This document shows, in pieces, positions 33,594 to 42,511 of a stretch of DNA of 64,000 nt (position 1 is the first letter of the stretch; each line of letters begins with the position of its first letter). The translations under genes were made by a program, and so were the position numbers. The stretch is taken from positions 1-64,000 of the forward strand of contig MWCQ01000004.1 of assembly GCA_002070105.1 (NCBI GenBank), given 5' to 3'. The notes beneath the pieces are model-generated. The model made no database searches. It had not been told where the DNA came from and saw only the letters and a list, made by a program, of their open reading frames with translations. This DNA is from Firmicutes bacterium ADurb.Bin193 (GTDB lineage: Bacteria > Bacillota > Clostridia > Monoglobales > Firm-18).

Positions 33594-34556
33594 ATGAAAA
33601 AAGCTCCAACCTTTCGCCACTGCATTGTATTAATATTTGTGTTTGTCGTTTCTATAAATATTCTAACTTATCATGCGGCTGCATCTGGTTATATAAATAG
33701 GCTAACAGATATGGGGATTATATTCGACAATTCATCTGCAAAACAAATAACAAGAGCTGAAATGGTTAAGGTGATAGTACAATTTATGGGGATTGAAGCA
33801 CCTACTGATAATTACAATTTAAGTAATTTTTATGTTTTTAAAGACGTTACATGGGAGCATTGGGCTGCGCCATATATTGCGATAGCACGAAGTTACGGAA
33901 TAGTACAAGGTGATGGAAATAAATACTTTTATCCCGATAATTATGTAACATATGGGGAGGCAATAAAGATAATTGTTGCTTCTCTGGGTTATTTGCCGTT
34001 AGCTGAAAAGCAGGGCGGATACCCTGAAGGGTATATAAAGCAAGGCAGGCTTTTAGGCATTGTGGATGATATACCTAATTATTCAGAATTTGCCGATGCT
34101 GAAAATATTAAACAGATGCTATTCAATGCGTTACCCTGTCCAATATTGGAACAAAAAAGTGGTACTGTCTTTGATTGTATTATTTGCGACGGCAAGAATG
34201 GAAGGCCTCTTTTTACCGCTGAAATGAGATCTTATTCACAGAGTTTTTATCTAATGGATAAAGATAACTATATTGTGTTGCATAATGAACACTTTAAATC
34301 GGTATCAATGGAATATGATATAAACTACTCGGCATATTACTTATCCTTAACTTTAAACAGCAATGGTAAAGAAAAATTATCCTCTGCTACAGATAATTCA
34401 ATGCAAGACAACGAAGCATATCTAAAAATTATTTATAACAATGAAATGATATCTCAAATATATATGTCTAGTAGCAATAGCGACACTTATCATATTTTTC
34501 TTAATCTTTCAAAGTATCAACTTCAAAAGTTAATTGAAAATTTTAAAAATACCTAA
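33594..34556 (+). CDS. secreted protein with N-terminal SLH motifs
   Basis: 320 residues; signal peptide (HCIVLIFVFVVSINILTYHA), then two SLH-like units (ITRAEMVKVIVQFMGIEAPT; DVTWEHWAAPYIAIARSYGI; GDGNKYFYPDNYVTYGEAI) to about 170, and a C-terminal domain of 150 residues with no recognised fold (ending KYQLQKLIENFKNT). Last gene of the operon; it starts 15 bases after the previous stop, and its end overlaps the convergent gene at 34553 by four bases. Confidence 0.82.
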   Translation: MKKAPTFRHCIVLIFVFVVSINILTYHAAASGYINRLTDMGIIFDNSSAKQITRAEMVKVIVQFMGIEAPTDNYNLSNFYVFKDVTWEHWAAPYIAIARSYGIVQGDGNKYFYPDNYVTYGEAIKIIVASLGYLPLAEKQGGYPEGYIKQGRLLGIVDDIPNYSEFADAENIKQMLFNALPCPILEQKSGTVFDCIICDGKNGRPLFTAEMRSYSQSFYLMDKDNYIVLHNEHFKSVSMEYDINYSAYYLSLTLNSNGKEKLSSATDNSMQDNEAYLKIIYNNEMISQIYMSSSNSDTYHIFLNLSKYQLQKLIENFKNT

Positions 34557-35569
34557 ATAAACAGATTAATATACTTTTTGATAAGGTGTTTAATAAGTGG
34601 GGCTTTAATAATATTAAACGCCATGATCCTCTCAAAATTGGTACCTTTTTTATCGCACCAAGATATAAAGTCCTGTTCAGCTTCAGGGTGTTCAAGAGCC
34701 CTGTCACGACAGAAAACGGACTTTTTATTCCATTTATCAAACTGTGTTTTTGTCAGATTACCGCTTTTAAAGCGTGCGTGCATTCGCTTGTACGCACGTT
34801 TTTGTGCTTTCCAGACGGGACTATTTTTCACCCTTTCGGTGTAGTCCTTATCAGCTCCTATCTGCTGACAGGTGCGGTTGCCGTAGTATTTTCGGGAACA
34901 ATATTTGTTGTCATAGTTGCCTTTAAATATAAAATATCTGTCGCAATTATGGCATTTTCGAGCCATAAAGTTGTATTCAAGTAGTTTAAAAAATTCCAAA
35001 TAAGCAATGCTTTCAACGTCGCATACTTCAAAGCCCTCCGTCATTTTTATCTTCTGCTTTTTTGCATAATCTATCATTTCCTGCGATAATTCATTAGGAG
35101 TAACAATTTCGCTTGCGTCAGAGCAATTCAGAATTTCTTCTGCTTTCATATCCTTTTGTATTCTGAAAATGTGCATATCGTCACCAGGGACTTTATTCGG
35201 AGTTATGTTAAAGGTGCTTGCAAACTGAAAATTTGGCAAGTCCAAACGGTTATTAGAGAAAATATAATAACGCTCCATTGCGGATAAATCCTTTAATCCT
35301 TCATCATAATCAGCATCTAAACAAAAGAAAAAGACATCACGAAGTCGCTTTTGAAGCGTCAGCATATCTAACTTTTTATCAAAAAGCACATTTCCATCTT
35401 GTATTAAAATATCATTCGTTCTGAAAAACATAAAGTATGGATGAACATCTATATTAAACTTTATAAACTTATCTATAACGCATTTTTTTGAATGTTCCTG
35501 CGCTGTAACACCGATTTTTGCAAGCTGTGATATAAAAAACGGCGGTAAATTGGTTGGAAATCCTGCCAT
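34553..35569 (-). CDS. DUF6076-type zinc-finger protein, unknown function
   Basis: 338 residues. The C-terminal half has a Cys-rich site (KCHNCDRYFIFKG, YCSR, TCQQIG) followed by a basic helical tail (VWKAQKRAYKRMHARFKSG, LTKTQFDKWNKKS). I recall this arrangement from the DUF6076 family, common in accessory DNA of Firmicutes; its function is unknown. The N-terminal half is alpha/beta without a recognised motif. The 310 bases upstream (35570-35881) hold no gene that I can see. Confidence 0.65.
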   Translation of the reverse strand: MAGFPTNLPPFFISQLAKIGVTAQEHSKKCVIDKFIKFNIDVHPYFMFFRTNDILIQDGNVLFDKKLDMLTLQKRLRDVFFFCLDADYDEGLKDLSAMERYYIFSNNRLDLPNFQFASTFNITPNKVPGDDMHIFRIQKDMKAEEILNCSDASEIVTPNELSQEMIDYAKKQKIKMTEGFEVCDVESIAYLEFFKLLEYNFMARKCHNCDRYFIFKGNYDNKYCSRKYYGNRTCQQIGADKDYTERVKNSPVWKAQKRAYKRMHARFKSGNLTKTQFDKWNKKSVFCRDRALEHPEAEQDFISWCDKKGTNFERIMAFNIIKAPLIKHLIKKYINLFI

Positions 35570-35881
35570 TTCAAAGTCGCCAAGCGGACTGTTACACTTA
35601 AAACCACTATAATTTAGAATAAAAAAATGTAAAAAATGTAATTATTTTTAGCCCAAAATAGTAATCAAAATAATATTTATTATCGCCAAAGACACAAAAA
35701 AGCGACTATCGAATGTAGCCGCCTAATGAAGGCAAAATGTGATTCGGTATTAATAGTTATGATTGTTACATTATCATTAGTCGATTTTTTTGAGCCTTTG
35801 AAAAAAGTCCCTTTTAATGAATATGATACAACATATTTTGTTTAGAGTCTTGTTTTTAGAGCTTTCCTTTACTAAAATATT

Positions 35882-36829
35882 TTAGTAGTTTATGATTTCA
35901 AAAACCTGGTTGCCTTTGTTGTTTTCTTTTGTTTCTTCAACTTTTATTTCTATAATATCATCATTAGTAGCTTTTATAACAACATAAGGATAGAGATATT
36001 CCCCATTGGAAGAAAATATAGTGTCAATGTTCTTTAAGCAATAACACCAAGATTTTATAATAATGCACTTCAAATTATTGCTATAAGAATTTAAATTTAC
36101 ACACAGTGACTCAAATAGTAATTTTGCCATTTTAAAAGAGTTATTGATTAATTTACTATTATTGTGGATCCAGATTTCCTCACTTAAAAGCACTTTTTTT
36201 ATAAGCTTTTCTATTTCTTTGGAATTATCAATATTCGCCATTAATTCATTAGTTAGTGTTTCGCAAAATCTAATATAATTTTTTTCTAACAAAGCATCAT
36301 CAAGATTCTCGAAGAATTTTTCAAATAGACCCTTTCTTAAATTTACTAAATTTTTGTCCCCTATAATACTAATCTCATTTTTGTTATCTTTAAGCTTAAC
36401 TGAACCTGGAATATACGTTTCGGTACATAAATCAGCACTGCGATATAAAATTTCAATTCCATCGTCGATTTTTTGCATCCTAACGTAATCAAAGAAAACA
36501 AAAGTAGATGCAATTTTCTCGTCATGTTTTCTAACAAGAAGGAATCCAAAGGTATCATTATCAATTTCAGATGTAACACACCGATCAAACATGCATTCTC
36601 CATTAATTGTAAATGGGTAGTTCATATAAATGTTCATACATTGATTTAGTAATTTAACACCTAAGGCACTATCTTTAAATGTGAAATAATCAATGATTTC
36701 ATAATTTATATAATCTTTTAATGAACCGTCAAAACTCACTATAGGTTCGTGTCCTGAAGGGCACGAAATTATCGTTTTTTTCTCAAAATCAACATTAAAA
36801 TCCTCAATAATAAATTTTTTACTGCTCAT
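35882..36829 (-). CDS. unknown protein
   Basis: 315 residues from ATG 36829, after GGGGGG by 8 bases. Begins MSSKKFIIEDFNVDFEKK and ends in IEIKVEETKENNKGNQVFEI. Mixed alpha/beta with no signal or membrane segment; AT-rich codon use. No family recognised. A consensus-like promoter with a palindrome lies directly upstream. Confidence 0.6.
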   Translation of the reverse strand: MSSKKFIIEDFNVDFEKKTIISCPSGHEPIVSFDGSLKDYINYEIIDYFTFKDSALGVKLLNQCMNIYMNYPFTINGECMFDRCVTSEIDNDTFGFLLVRKHDEKIASTFVFFDYVRMQKIDDGIEILYRSADLCTETYIPGSVKLKDNKNEISIIGDKNLVNLRKGLFEKFFENLDDALLEKNYIRFCETLTNELMANIDNSKEIEKLIKKVLLSEEIWIHNNSKLINNSFKMAKLLFESLCVNLNSYSNNLKCIIIKSWCYCLKNIDTIFSSNGEYLYPYVVIKATNDDIIEIKVEETKENNKGNQVFEIINY

Positions 36830-36881
36830 TTGCATTACCCCCCTTTTTTTCAAAACATATTATCTTATTTTAATTATGTTT

Positions 36882-36910
36882 ATTATACAACAAATTCAAA
36901 ATGTTGTCAC
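36882..36910 (-). promoter_or_regulatory. promoter with palindrome
   Basis: On the minus strand GTGACA (36910-36905), 17 bases, TATAAT (36887-36882). An inverted repeat ACAACA/TGTTGT (36907-36902 with 36892-36887) spans the spacer, a plausible operator for the gene ending at 35882. Confidence 0.5.
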
Positions 36911-37090
36911 TATCTGCAATTAAATTATTAAATCATATTTTGTATTTTAATGCATTTTTAAATGGTCAGGATATATAAAAAATTAAAATGCAGGATTTTC
37001 CGGTTATTACTAAAAGAATAATCACAGGATATTTTTTTGCCCCAAAAACATATTATGGACTCACTTTTATTCAATTCTTATACTCGGATT

Positions 37091-37250
37091 TACTGAAGGA
37101 GCCAAAACAACATTTTTTCTTCAAAAGATCTTAAAGCGAATACAGGATTTTAAAAAGAGACCGTCATTGAAGTCTCTTTTTGTGTATTGATATAAGGTGG
37201 TAGCCGGAACTCCCTGTTAGATCTTTCATTTCTTTTAATGAGTGAGATTT
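37091..37250. repeat. duplicate of the resolvase 3' end and flank
   Basis: This stretch repeats 37448-37610 at roughly 80-90 percent identity by eye: TTTACTGAAGG, ACAACATTTTTTCTTCAAAA, an AGAGAC/GTCTCT hairpin with T-run, and GATATAAGGTGGTAGCCGG. The minus strand reads KSHSLKEMKDLTG, a degraded copy of the resolvase C-terminus. It is a tandem partial duplication. The interval 37251-37447 has no convincing gene. Confidence 0.75.
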
Positions 37251-37513
37251 TACATAATATATTCTCACTCAAATTCGGAAAAACTTGCCCAAATATTTAA
37301 GCATATTATTCCGGGGGTTGTGGAAAGATCTATATTATATATTAGTGAAATTAGATTAATACCCTTTAAAATAAATAATTTTCACAAGACTCTTTTTATA
37401 ACTTCTTCCAAGCATATGGGCTCCTTTTAAGCTGCTTTTATATTTGGGTTTACTGAAGGTGAAAAAACAACATTTTTTCTTCAAAAGATCTTAAAGCGAA
37501 CACAGGATTTGAA

Positions 37514-37540
37514 AAAGAGACCTTTATTGGTCTCTTTTTG
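37514..37540 (-). terminator. terminator of the resolvase gene
   Basis: AAAAAGAGACC-tttatt-GGTCTCTTTTT at the 3' end of the resolvase gene, bidirectional. Confidence 0.75.
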
Positions 37541-38069
37541 CGTATCGATATAAGGTGGTAGCCGGAATTCCTGTCAAATCTTTGATTTCTTTAAGGCTGT
37601 GGGACTTCGCTTCATACATTCTGATGGCACGATCGACATCTCTGGGGTTTTTCTTTGGGCGACCGCCATATCTGCCCCTACTTCGTGCCGACGCGAGTCC
37701 TTCTTGAGTGCGCTGTGCAATAGTGTCACGTTCAAATTCCGCTAAAGAACTTAGAATATTTAAACAAAGTCGCCCGGTTGGCGTACTTAAGTCAATGTTT
37801 TCTTTACACGATATTAAATTGACCCCTTGTTCCTGCAGAAACGAGATTGTTTGCATAAGATCTTTCATTGAACGACCCAACCTGCTTAGCGATTCGATTT
37901 TTAAAGTATCCCCTGCCCGGAGCATGCTCTTTAATCTGTCCCATTCCGGTCTGTTTGCTTTTGTACCAGTAAAATGCTCCGAAAAAATCTGATCACAGTC
38001 AGATAACATATCTATCTGACGGTCAAGATTTTGGCTTTGAGTGGAACATCTTGCGTAACCGAATAGCAT
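37524..38069 (-). CDS. small serine recombinase (resolvase/invertase)
   Basis: 181 residues from ATG 38069 (AAAGGAAG, 6 bases); the longer frame lacks a ribosome site. Catalytic domain: GYARCSTQSQNLDRQIDML with the nucleophilic Ser near residue 9, LKIESLSRLGRSMKDL, then AEFERDTIAQRTQEGLASAR and a C-terminal HTH (SLKEIKDLTGIPATTLYRY). Likely a plasmid- or transposon-type resolvase. Its 3' end is duplicated downstream, so it may act on nearby sites. Confidence 0.9.
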   Translation of the reverse strand: MLFGYARCSTQSQNLDRQIDMLSDCDQIFSEHFTGTKANRPEWDRLKSMLRAGDTLKIESLSRLGRSMKDLMQTISFLQEQGVNLISCKENIDLSTPTGRLCLNILSSLAEFERDTIAQRTQEGLASARSRGRYGGRPKKNPRDVDRAIRMYEAKSHSLKEIKDLTGIPATTLYRYAKRDQ

Positions 38070-38440
38070 CCAAATCTTCCTTTCTAATGTATTATTTCCA
38101 AAAAGGTAGCCTAATGGGGATTTGTTTTTGGTATAAGTTTTGGTTAATAAAATACCCATATAAAGCCTGTTTTTAGCATATCTTTTGCAAAGCCCATAAA
38201 CTATCGTTTTTGGTTATTATATGTTTTAGATAAAAGAGCAATAAATCCTTGTGCTGCATCTGCCGCAATTGATGAACATCTTGGAGAAAGGCATAAAGAA
38301 TGAGGTTTTACGCTTTAAGATCTTTAGCATAGAAGACTTTAAGATCTTTTGGGCTAAAAAAACCTGCCCTATAAAGAGCAGGAATCAGAATAAAATATTA
38401 TTTAAAAATATAACGGCAAATAGAGTAAGAAGAATTGTTT

Positions 38441-38785
38441 TTAGTTTGCATCGGAAAAATGCATTAGGGCGTCTATACTTTGTATGACTAATTCCTTTTG
38501 TTTCTCCGACATATTTGTCATTCTATCTATTGTTTCTTTTATGTAGTAGTCATACTCTTTAGCTTCAGCATTTTCAATGCAATCTTGACAAAGGTAATCA
38601 GCATTGACAGCTAAGGCATTTGCAATTTTTATCAATGTTTCAAGACTTGGGTTATCATTCCCACGTTCAATGTTACCTATAAAGTTCTGTGTTAAGTCTG
38701 TCTTTTCCGCTAAGTTCTCTAGTGTTAAGTTTAATTTTAATCTACGTTCACGTATTCTATTACCAATACAAGCAATCTTATACAC
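38441..38785 (-). CDS. XRE-family transcriptional regulator
   Basis: About 114 residues from GTG 38785; the ORF upstream is hydrophobic and lacks a site. HTH: IGNRIRERRLKLNLTLENLA, TDLTQNFIGNIERGNDNPSL, ETLIKIANALAVNADYLC. A short helical tail follows, with ETIDRMTNMSEKQKEL. Divergent from the AbrB-like gene, so the two may control each other. Confidence 0.85.
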   Translation of the reverse strand: MYKIACIGNRIRERRLKLNLTLENLAEKTDLTQNFIGNIERGNDNPSLETLIKIANALAVNADYLCQDCIENAEAKEYDYYIKETIDRMTNMSEKQKELVIQSIDALMHFSDAN

Positions 38786-38920
38786 ACCATCACCCACCTT
38801 ATAATAATTATATCCTCTGAATATAAAATTTGAACAGAGCAACACAATTATTACATTGTTGACTATTGCAAGTATTAGCATTATAATAGAAGATATTATA
38901 GGTTTATGGGAGGATTTTAT

Positions 38921-39592
38921 ATGGGCGAAAACACAAAAAAGATAATAATTTCCGGAAAGATTGATAATTTAGGCAGGCTACTGCTGACACCAACTCAAAT
39001 GGAACAATTAAATTTCGTTGAAGGCGCAACTGCAGAGTTAGATTTCAATGATGAAGGAATAATTATATCAAAATCACTTGGATATTCGATTGTTTACGAT
39101 CGGTTAAAGATCATGCCCAATAGAATTCTTATTGGTCAGGATATTTGCCGTTCAAAGCTGCTTATGACCGACGAGAGGAAAACTGTTGAAAGCGAAAGAA
39201 CAAAAATATGTGTTGATGGCGACCGTTCACAAGATAATGTGGTAGATACTGTTTACTACAATGTGGATTATAGGATTGATAATGACAGGATAGTTATACC
39301 TTTAACCCAAAAACAGCAACAGGCCAATCTTCAGGTTGTGAGAACCGTTGATGAATTGGGCAGAATTATAGTGCCTGCCTATCTTGGAAGAATATATGAC
39401 CTCGCAATGATAACAGGAATTGAAATTAACGGAGATAAGATTGTTATATCTAACAGTTTCAATCGAAAAGTAAAAATAAATGAACTTGGTATGATCACAA
39501 TCCCACAGGATATTTTAAGATCTCTTAAAATAGCACCAATGACGGAAATGAAGATTGAAGCAAGTAAATATCTTACTTTGTCCAAAGTATAA
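38921..39592 (+). CDS. protein with AbrB/SpoVT-like swapped-hairpin domains
   Basis: 223 residues from ATG 38921 (GGGAGG, 7 bases). Contains a repeated pattern: KIDNLGRLLLTPTQMEQL near the start, VDELGRIIVPAYLGRIYDLA near 150, and NELGMITIPQDILRSL near 190, each resembling a SpoVT-AbrB strand-helix unit with its GR.x.P signature. AbrB-type proteins bind DNA as regulators or antitoxins. No toxin is directly adjacent; the PemK/MazF gene lies 2.2 kb away. Confidence 0.72.
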   Translation: MGENTKKIIISGKIDNLGRLLLTPTQMEQLNFVEGATAELDFNDEGIIISKSLGYSIVYDRLKIMPNRILIGQDICRSKLLMTDERKTVESERTKICVDGDRSQDNVVDTVYYNVDYRIDNDRIVIPLTQKQQQANLQVVRTVDELGRIIVPAYLGRIYDLAMITGIEINGDKIVISNSFNRKVKINELGMITIPQDILRSLKIAPMTEMKIEASKYLTLSKV

Positions 39593-39612
39593 CTTTCACT
39601 ATAAAACGCAGC

Positions 39613-39647
39613 AAAGCCGGCATAACATCAAGTTAAGCCGGCTTTTT
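39613..39647 (+). terminator. terminator after the AbrB-like gene
   Basis: AAAGCCGGC and GCCGGCTTT arms with a 15-base loop, followed by further T. Confidence 0.8.
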
Positions 39648-39689
39648 ACATCTCCCTACTTATATAGCCCAAAAAGGACAGGCTATAAT

Positions 39690-39998
39690 TTACAGAAAAA
39701 CAATCATATTCTTACTCAAACAACTCCATTGTTGTTTTTTGCGATTAAATATAAATATACATTCCGTTTCATTATCAGATTTCAAAAAACTTTTTAGTTC
39801 GGCAAAGTTTTTTATAGCGAAAGATTCTCCCATATTACCAAGGCCATTGCCATTAAACAGAGAATCAGCATCATTAGGATTTGAAAAATTATTAATAAGT
39901 TGGGCATAGGTGTTTTTCGGTTCTGTTATACTAAATGCCCTTCTGCAATCTATTTCGTTATTTTGGTTTCCGTCCCATCTACATAATAGCCCTAACAA
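39690..39998 (-). CDS. unknown small protein
   Basis: 102 residues from TTG 39998, seven bases after AAGGTGG and two bases from the preceding stop, so it is probably translated with the gene at 40003. Begins LGLLCRWDGNQNNEID; a Gly/Asn-rich centre (FNGNGLGNMGESF); ends KKQQWSCLSKNMIVFL. No family recognised. Confidence 0.5.
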   Translation of the reverse strand: MLGLLCRWDGNQNNEIDCRRAFSITEPKNTYAQLINNFSNPNDADSLFNGNGLGNMGESFAIKNFAELKSFLKSDNETECIFIFNRKKQQWSCLSKNMIVFL

Positions 39999-40002
39999 AT
40001 CA

Positions 40003-40209
40003 TCACCACCTTAAACTCTTCAAGAACATTTCAAAGGGTTTGATGTACAACTCGTCAAAAAGCGGGTAATTAACTGCACTGAAAAAAATAATATAGGCAA
40101 CACCTATCCAAAATATAAGATTAAAAATCATTGAGAAAGTATCTTTAATTGCCATAAAAGCAAATTCAACTTCACTTTCAGGATTTTTTTGCGGATATTT
40201 TTTATTCAT
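40003..40209 (-). CDS. small membrane protein, unknown
   Basis: 68 residues from ATG 40209 (AAAGGAG, about 10 bases). A charged N-terminus (MNKKYPQKNPESEVEF) and one or two helices (MIFNLIFWIGVAYIIFFSAV). Pairs with the gene at 39690. The stretch 40210-40800 has no gene; it holds three imperfect GGATTTATTTC-type repeats near 40630-40662 and a hairpin (AGATGCGT/ACGCATCT) near 40673-40708. Confidence 0.5.
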   Translation of the reverse strand: MNKKYPQKNPESEVEFAFMAIKDTFSMIFNLIFWIGVAYIIFFSAVNYPLFDELYIKPFEMFLKSLRW

Positions 40210-40804
40210 AAAAATATTTCTCCTTTCACCTCGGATTATAACGTACAAATACGCTTTTGTCAGCCACTTATCAAAAGAAATTATCATTTATCAATGGATA
40301 TTATTTAATAATTGAAAATAATATTTAAGATTATATGATGTTATCACTTAATAAATAAAAATATCTGTTATTAATAAATATTACAGGGTAATATTATAAG
40401 ATTTTCTTCAAATAAAACCCTTGAATACAAGCAAACCTTATTAAAATTAGGAAATTTACCAACGTATCATTAAACATTATTCATCATGGACTCATCATTG
40501 ATTTTTGGCAGTTTTGGGCTATTTTACCCCCGCTTAGGGCAGTTTTGATTTTAAGACTAATTTTTCTGCGCATTTACTAATTTTCTCATTAAATTAATTT
40601 TTTTCGTTCGCTACCACTCACTTATAGTAGGATTTATTTCGGCATTTATTTCAGGATTTATTTCACAAAAAAAGATGCGTTGATGATGTGAAAATCACCC
40701 ACGCATCTTAATGGAAATATGAAACGAACCAATATATTCTTTATGCAGACAAGGGAAAAGCCCTTTTTCGTATAAAACATAATCAAAAGGATGGTGATGT
40801 AAAT

Positions 40805-41083
40805 ATGAAAAAAGAACTTTTTGTTTGTTATCTTCCCAAGCATCTCTTTAAAAACTATTGCGAATGCGCATTATCTTTCCCCGACATTGCAAATATTGCC
40901 TGTGTGAGTTATGAGGGCAGGTATTACATATTTCCCGCCGAAAACGCAGAAATAAAGGCGGTTACGGCAAGGTTTTACGAATTGACAAAAAAGATTATTA
41001 AGCCAACCACGCGAATTAGCTGTCAAAAGACCTCTAATATACTAAACCACATTATTAAAAATATTCCGTTTGAAGCCCAATAA
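40805..41083 (+). CDS. unknown small protein
   Basis: 92 residues after a GGATGGTGATG site. Begins MKKELFVCYLPKHLFKNYCE and ends with HIIKNIPFEAQ. Three Cys in the first half. No family recognised. First of a run of short + strand genes up to 42141. Confidence 0.55.
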   Translation: MKKELFVCYLPKHLFKNYCECALSFPDIANIACVSYEGRYYIFPAENAEIKAVTARFYELTKKIIKPTTRISCQKTSNILNHIIKNIPFEAQ

Positions 41084-41150
41084 AAGGACTTTAAGATTTT
41101 CTCTAAAAATAAATATTGTAATCAAATTTCAAAAGAGAGGATGTGGTTAT

Positions 41151-41306
41151 ATGCTAGAGATCTTTAACAGGATAGCCGAGAATTTCTACCGAGAAATTTC
41201 ATTACTAATCGAAGGAGAGAGCAGGATATTCCGTATCGGCCACCATCGTATAAAGGCAGAGAATATACAGAATAACATTGTGTTCTCGATGTTAGGAGGT
41301 GCTTAA
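41151..41306 (+). CDS. unknown short protein
   Basis: 51 residues from ATG 41151, after AGAGAGGATG. Begins MLEIFNRIAENFYREISLLI and ends NIVFSMLGGA. Its stop codon lies in the ribosome-site region of the next gene (AGGAGGTGCTTAA), which suggests coupling. Confidence 0.5.
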   Translation: MLEIFNRIAENFYREISLLIEGESRIFRIGHHRIKAENIQNNIVFSMLGGA

Positions 41307-41637
41307 AATAACAACCAAGCTGAAAATAACCATTATAGCTGAACGAGATTTTGAAGGAAGTCTCGGGCAATATGATATGTTTATGGAGTTTGAACATCGA
41401 AAAATGATTTTTAAAAACCTTAACATTGCCTTGATTCCGCAAAACAACATCAGCGGTAAAGTGGTTAATCATTTTCAAGTAGAAACAGAGTTGGAGCATC
41501 CTATTACCATGCTGGACCTATGTGAAATCTCAGAACTTTTATATGATCTGCAAATGACTATTGCTAACTCAAATCTGCCCGATGGGGATGCGGAGCAGTA
41601 TATTAAAGAGAAAATCAAAGAAATTTTTGAAGATTGA
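41299..41637 (+). CDS. unknown protein with uncertain start codon
   Basis: About 110 residues. The open frame starts at GTG 41299, but that GTG is part of the AGGAGGTG ribosome site itself. At the proper distance the codon is ATA (41308), a rare start. So either the AGGAGG-adjacent GTG is used, or ATA is, or the start was lost. The product reads KLKITIIAERDFEGSLGQYD, later EHPITMLDLCEISELLYDL. No family recognised. Confidence 0.5.
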   Translation: MLKITTKLKITIIAERDFEGSLGQYDMFMEFEHRKMIFKNLNIALIPQNNISGKVVNHFQVETELEHPITMLDLCEISELLYDLQMTIANSNLPDGDAEQYIKEKIKEIFED

Positions 41638-41694
41638 TTCTCTTTAAACTCCTTAAATTGGTTTTGTCGTAATTTTTATCTTTCTTTGGCAATT

Positions 41695-41730
41695 GAAAGT
41701 CCGTCATTTTTGGCGGGCTTTCTGATTTTT
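41695..41730 (+). terminator. terminator of the small-gene cluster
   Basis: GAAAGTCCG and CGGGCTTTC arms (one G-U), followed by TGATTTTT. Confidence 0.7.
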
Positions 41731-41793
41731 AAAGGTAATTATTGAAAATTATATAAGATGATAAGTGAAAAAATTAAGAAAGGAGTTTTACAA

Positions 41794-42141
41794 ATGACAG
41801 AATGTAAAAAATACGATATCTTTTATGTAGATTTAGGAGAGCCGAAAGGAAACATCCAATCCGGAGTACGCCCATGTATTATTTTCTCGAATCGTGTGGC
41901 GTGTGAATATAGCCCAATATTATTAGTCATTCCCATTACCAGCCAAATAAAAAGAAGTTTACCAACTCATCTGACATTAAGAGGAGTTTTGCCAAAGGAG
42001 TCTACGGTTCTTTTTGAACAGGTACTTACAGTCAATAAGTCTCAGCTCAGAGAACGCGTAGGGGAACTGCCAAGCAAACTAAAACCAAGGGCTGATGAAA
42101 AACTAAAGATAAGTTTTGGACTTGTCCCGGAATTCGCTTAA
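41794..42141 (+). CDS. PemK/MazF-type toxin-like protein
   Basis: 115 residues from ATG 41794 (AAAGGAG, 8 bases). MazF fold: YDIFYVDLGEPKGNIQSGVR (GVRP signature), PCIIFSN, PILLVIPITSQ, TVLFEQVLTVNKSQLRER. The family are mRNA-cutting endoribonucleases. No antitoxin gene lies immediately upstream (the open frame from 41758 has no site). The AbrB-like protein 2.2 kb away is the only candidate partner in sight. Confidence 0.88.
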   Translation: MTECKKYDIFYVDLGEPKGNIQSGVRPCIIFSNRVACEYSPILLVIPITSQIKRSLPTHLTLRGVLPKESTVLFEQVLTVNKSQLRERVGELPSKLKPRADEKLKISFGLVPEFA

Positions 42142-42146
42142 AACCG

Positions 42147-42175
42147 ATTGACCGCTATCTTGGCGGTCAATTTTA
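42147..42175 (+). terminator. terminator after the MazF-like gene
   Basis: TTGACCGC-tatcttg-GCGGTCAA followed by TTTTATT. A second perfect hairpin (AAATACGAATCT/AGATTCGTATTT) follows near 42187-42215. The rest of the gap to 42395 shows nothing further. Confidence 0.8.
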
Positions 42176-42395
42176 TTGCAAAAAATAAATACGAATCTAT
42201 TGCAGATTCGTATTTATGAGGACATGTTCTTCACATAAAGAAAGAAATTTATTCGCATTCTATCTACATAATAACCACACCTTTCAAAGGAAATATCTAT
42301 ATAAACCGACAAAAGTCGGATTGTTGTCTTTAGTGAGAATTGATTATATTATTATTTTAAATGAGAAATTATAAACCCCTTTTTTTTAAACAAAA

Positions 42396-42420
42396 AACCT
42401 GCCGCTAATTTTGGCAGGTT
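42396..42420 (-). terminator. terminator after the CAP-domain gene
   Basis: On the minus strand AACCTGCC (42420-42413) pairs with GGCAGGTT (42403-42396) and is followed by TTTTTTG. Confidence 0.75.
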
Positions 42421-42511
42421 AAAAGTTTATATTTTATTATGCTTTTTTGTTTTATTTATTATATCTATATTATATATTTGTAGCAAATTAGAAATCATGT
42501 AATTTGGGAAA

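Noticed and set aside
38069-38159. Thirty extra N-terminal codons of the resolvase
   Set aside because: They precede the normal GYARCST start of the family; ATG 38069 has a good AAAGGAAG site.
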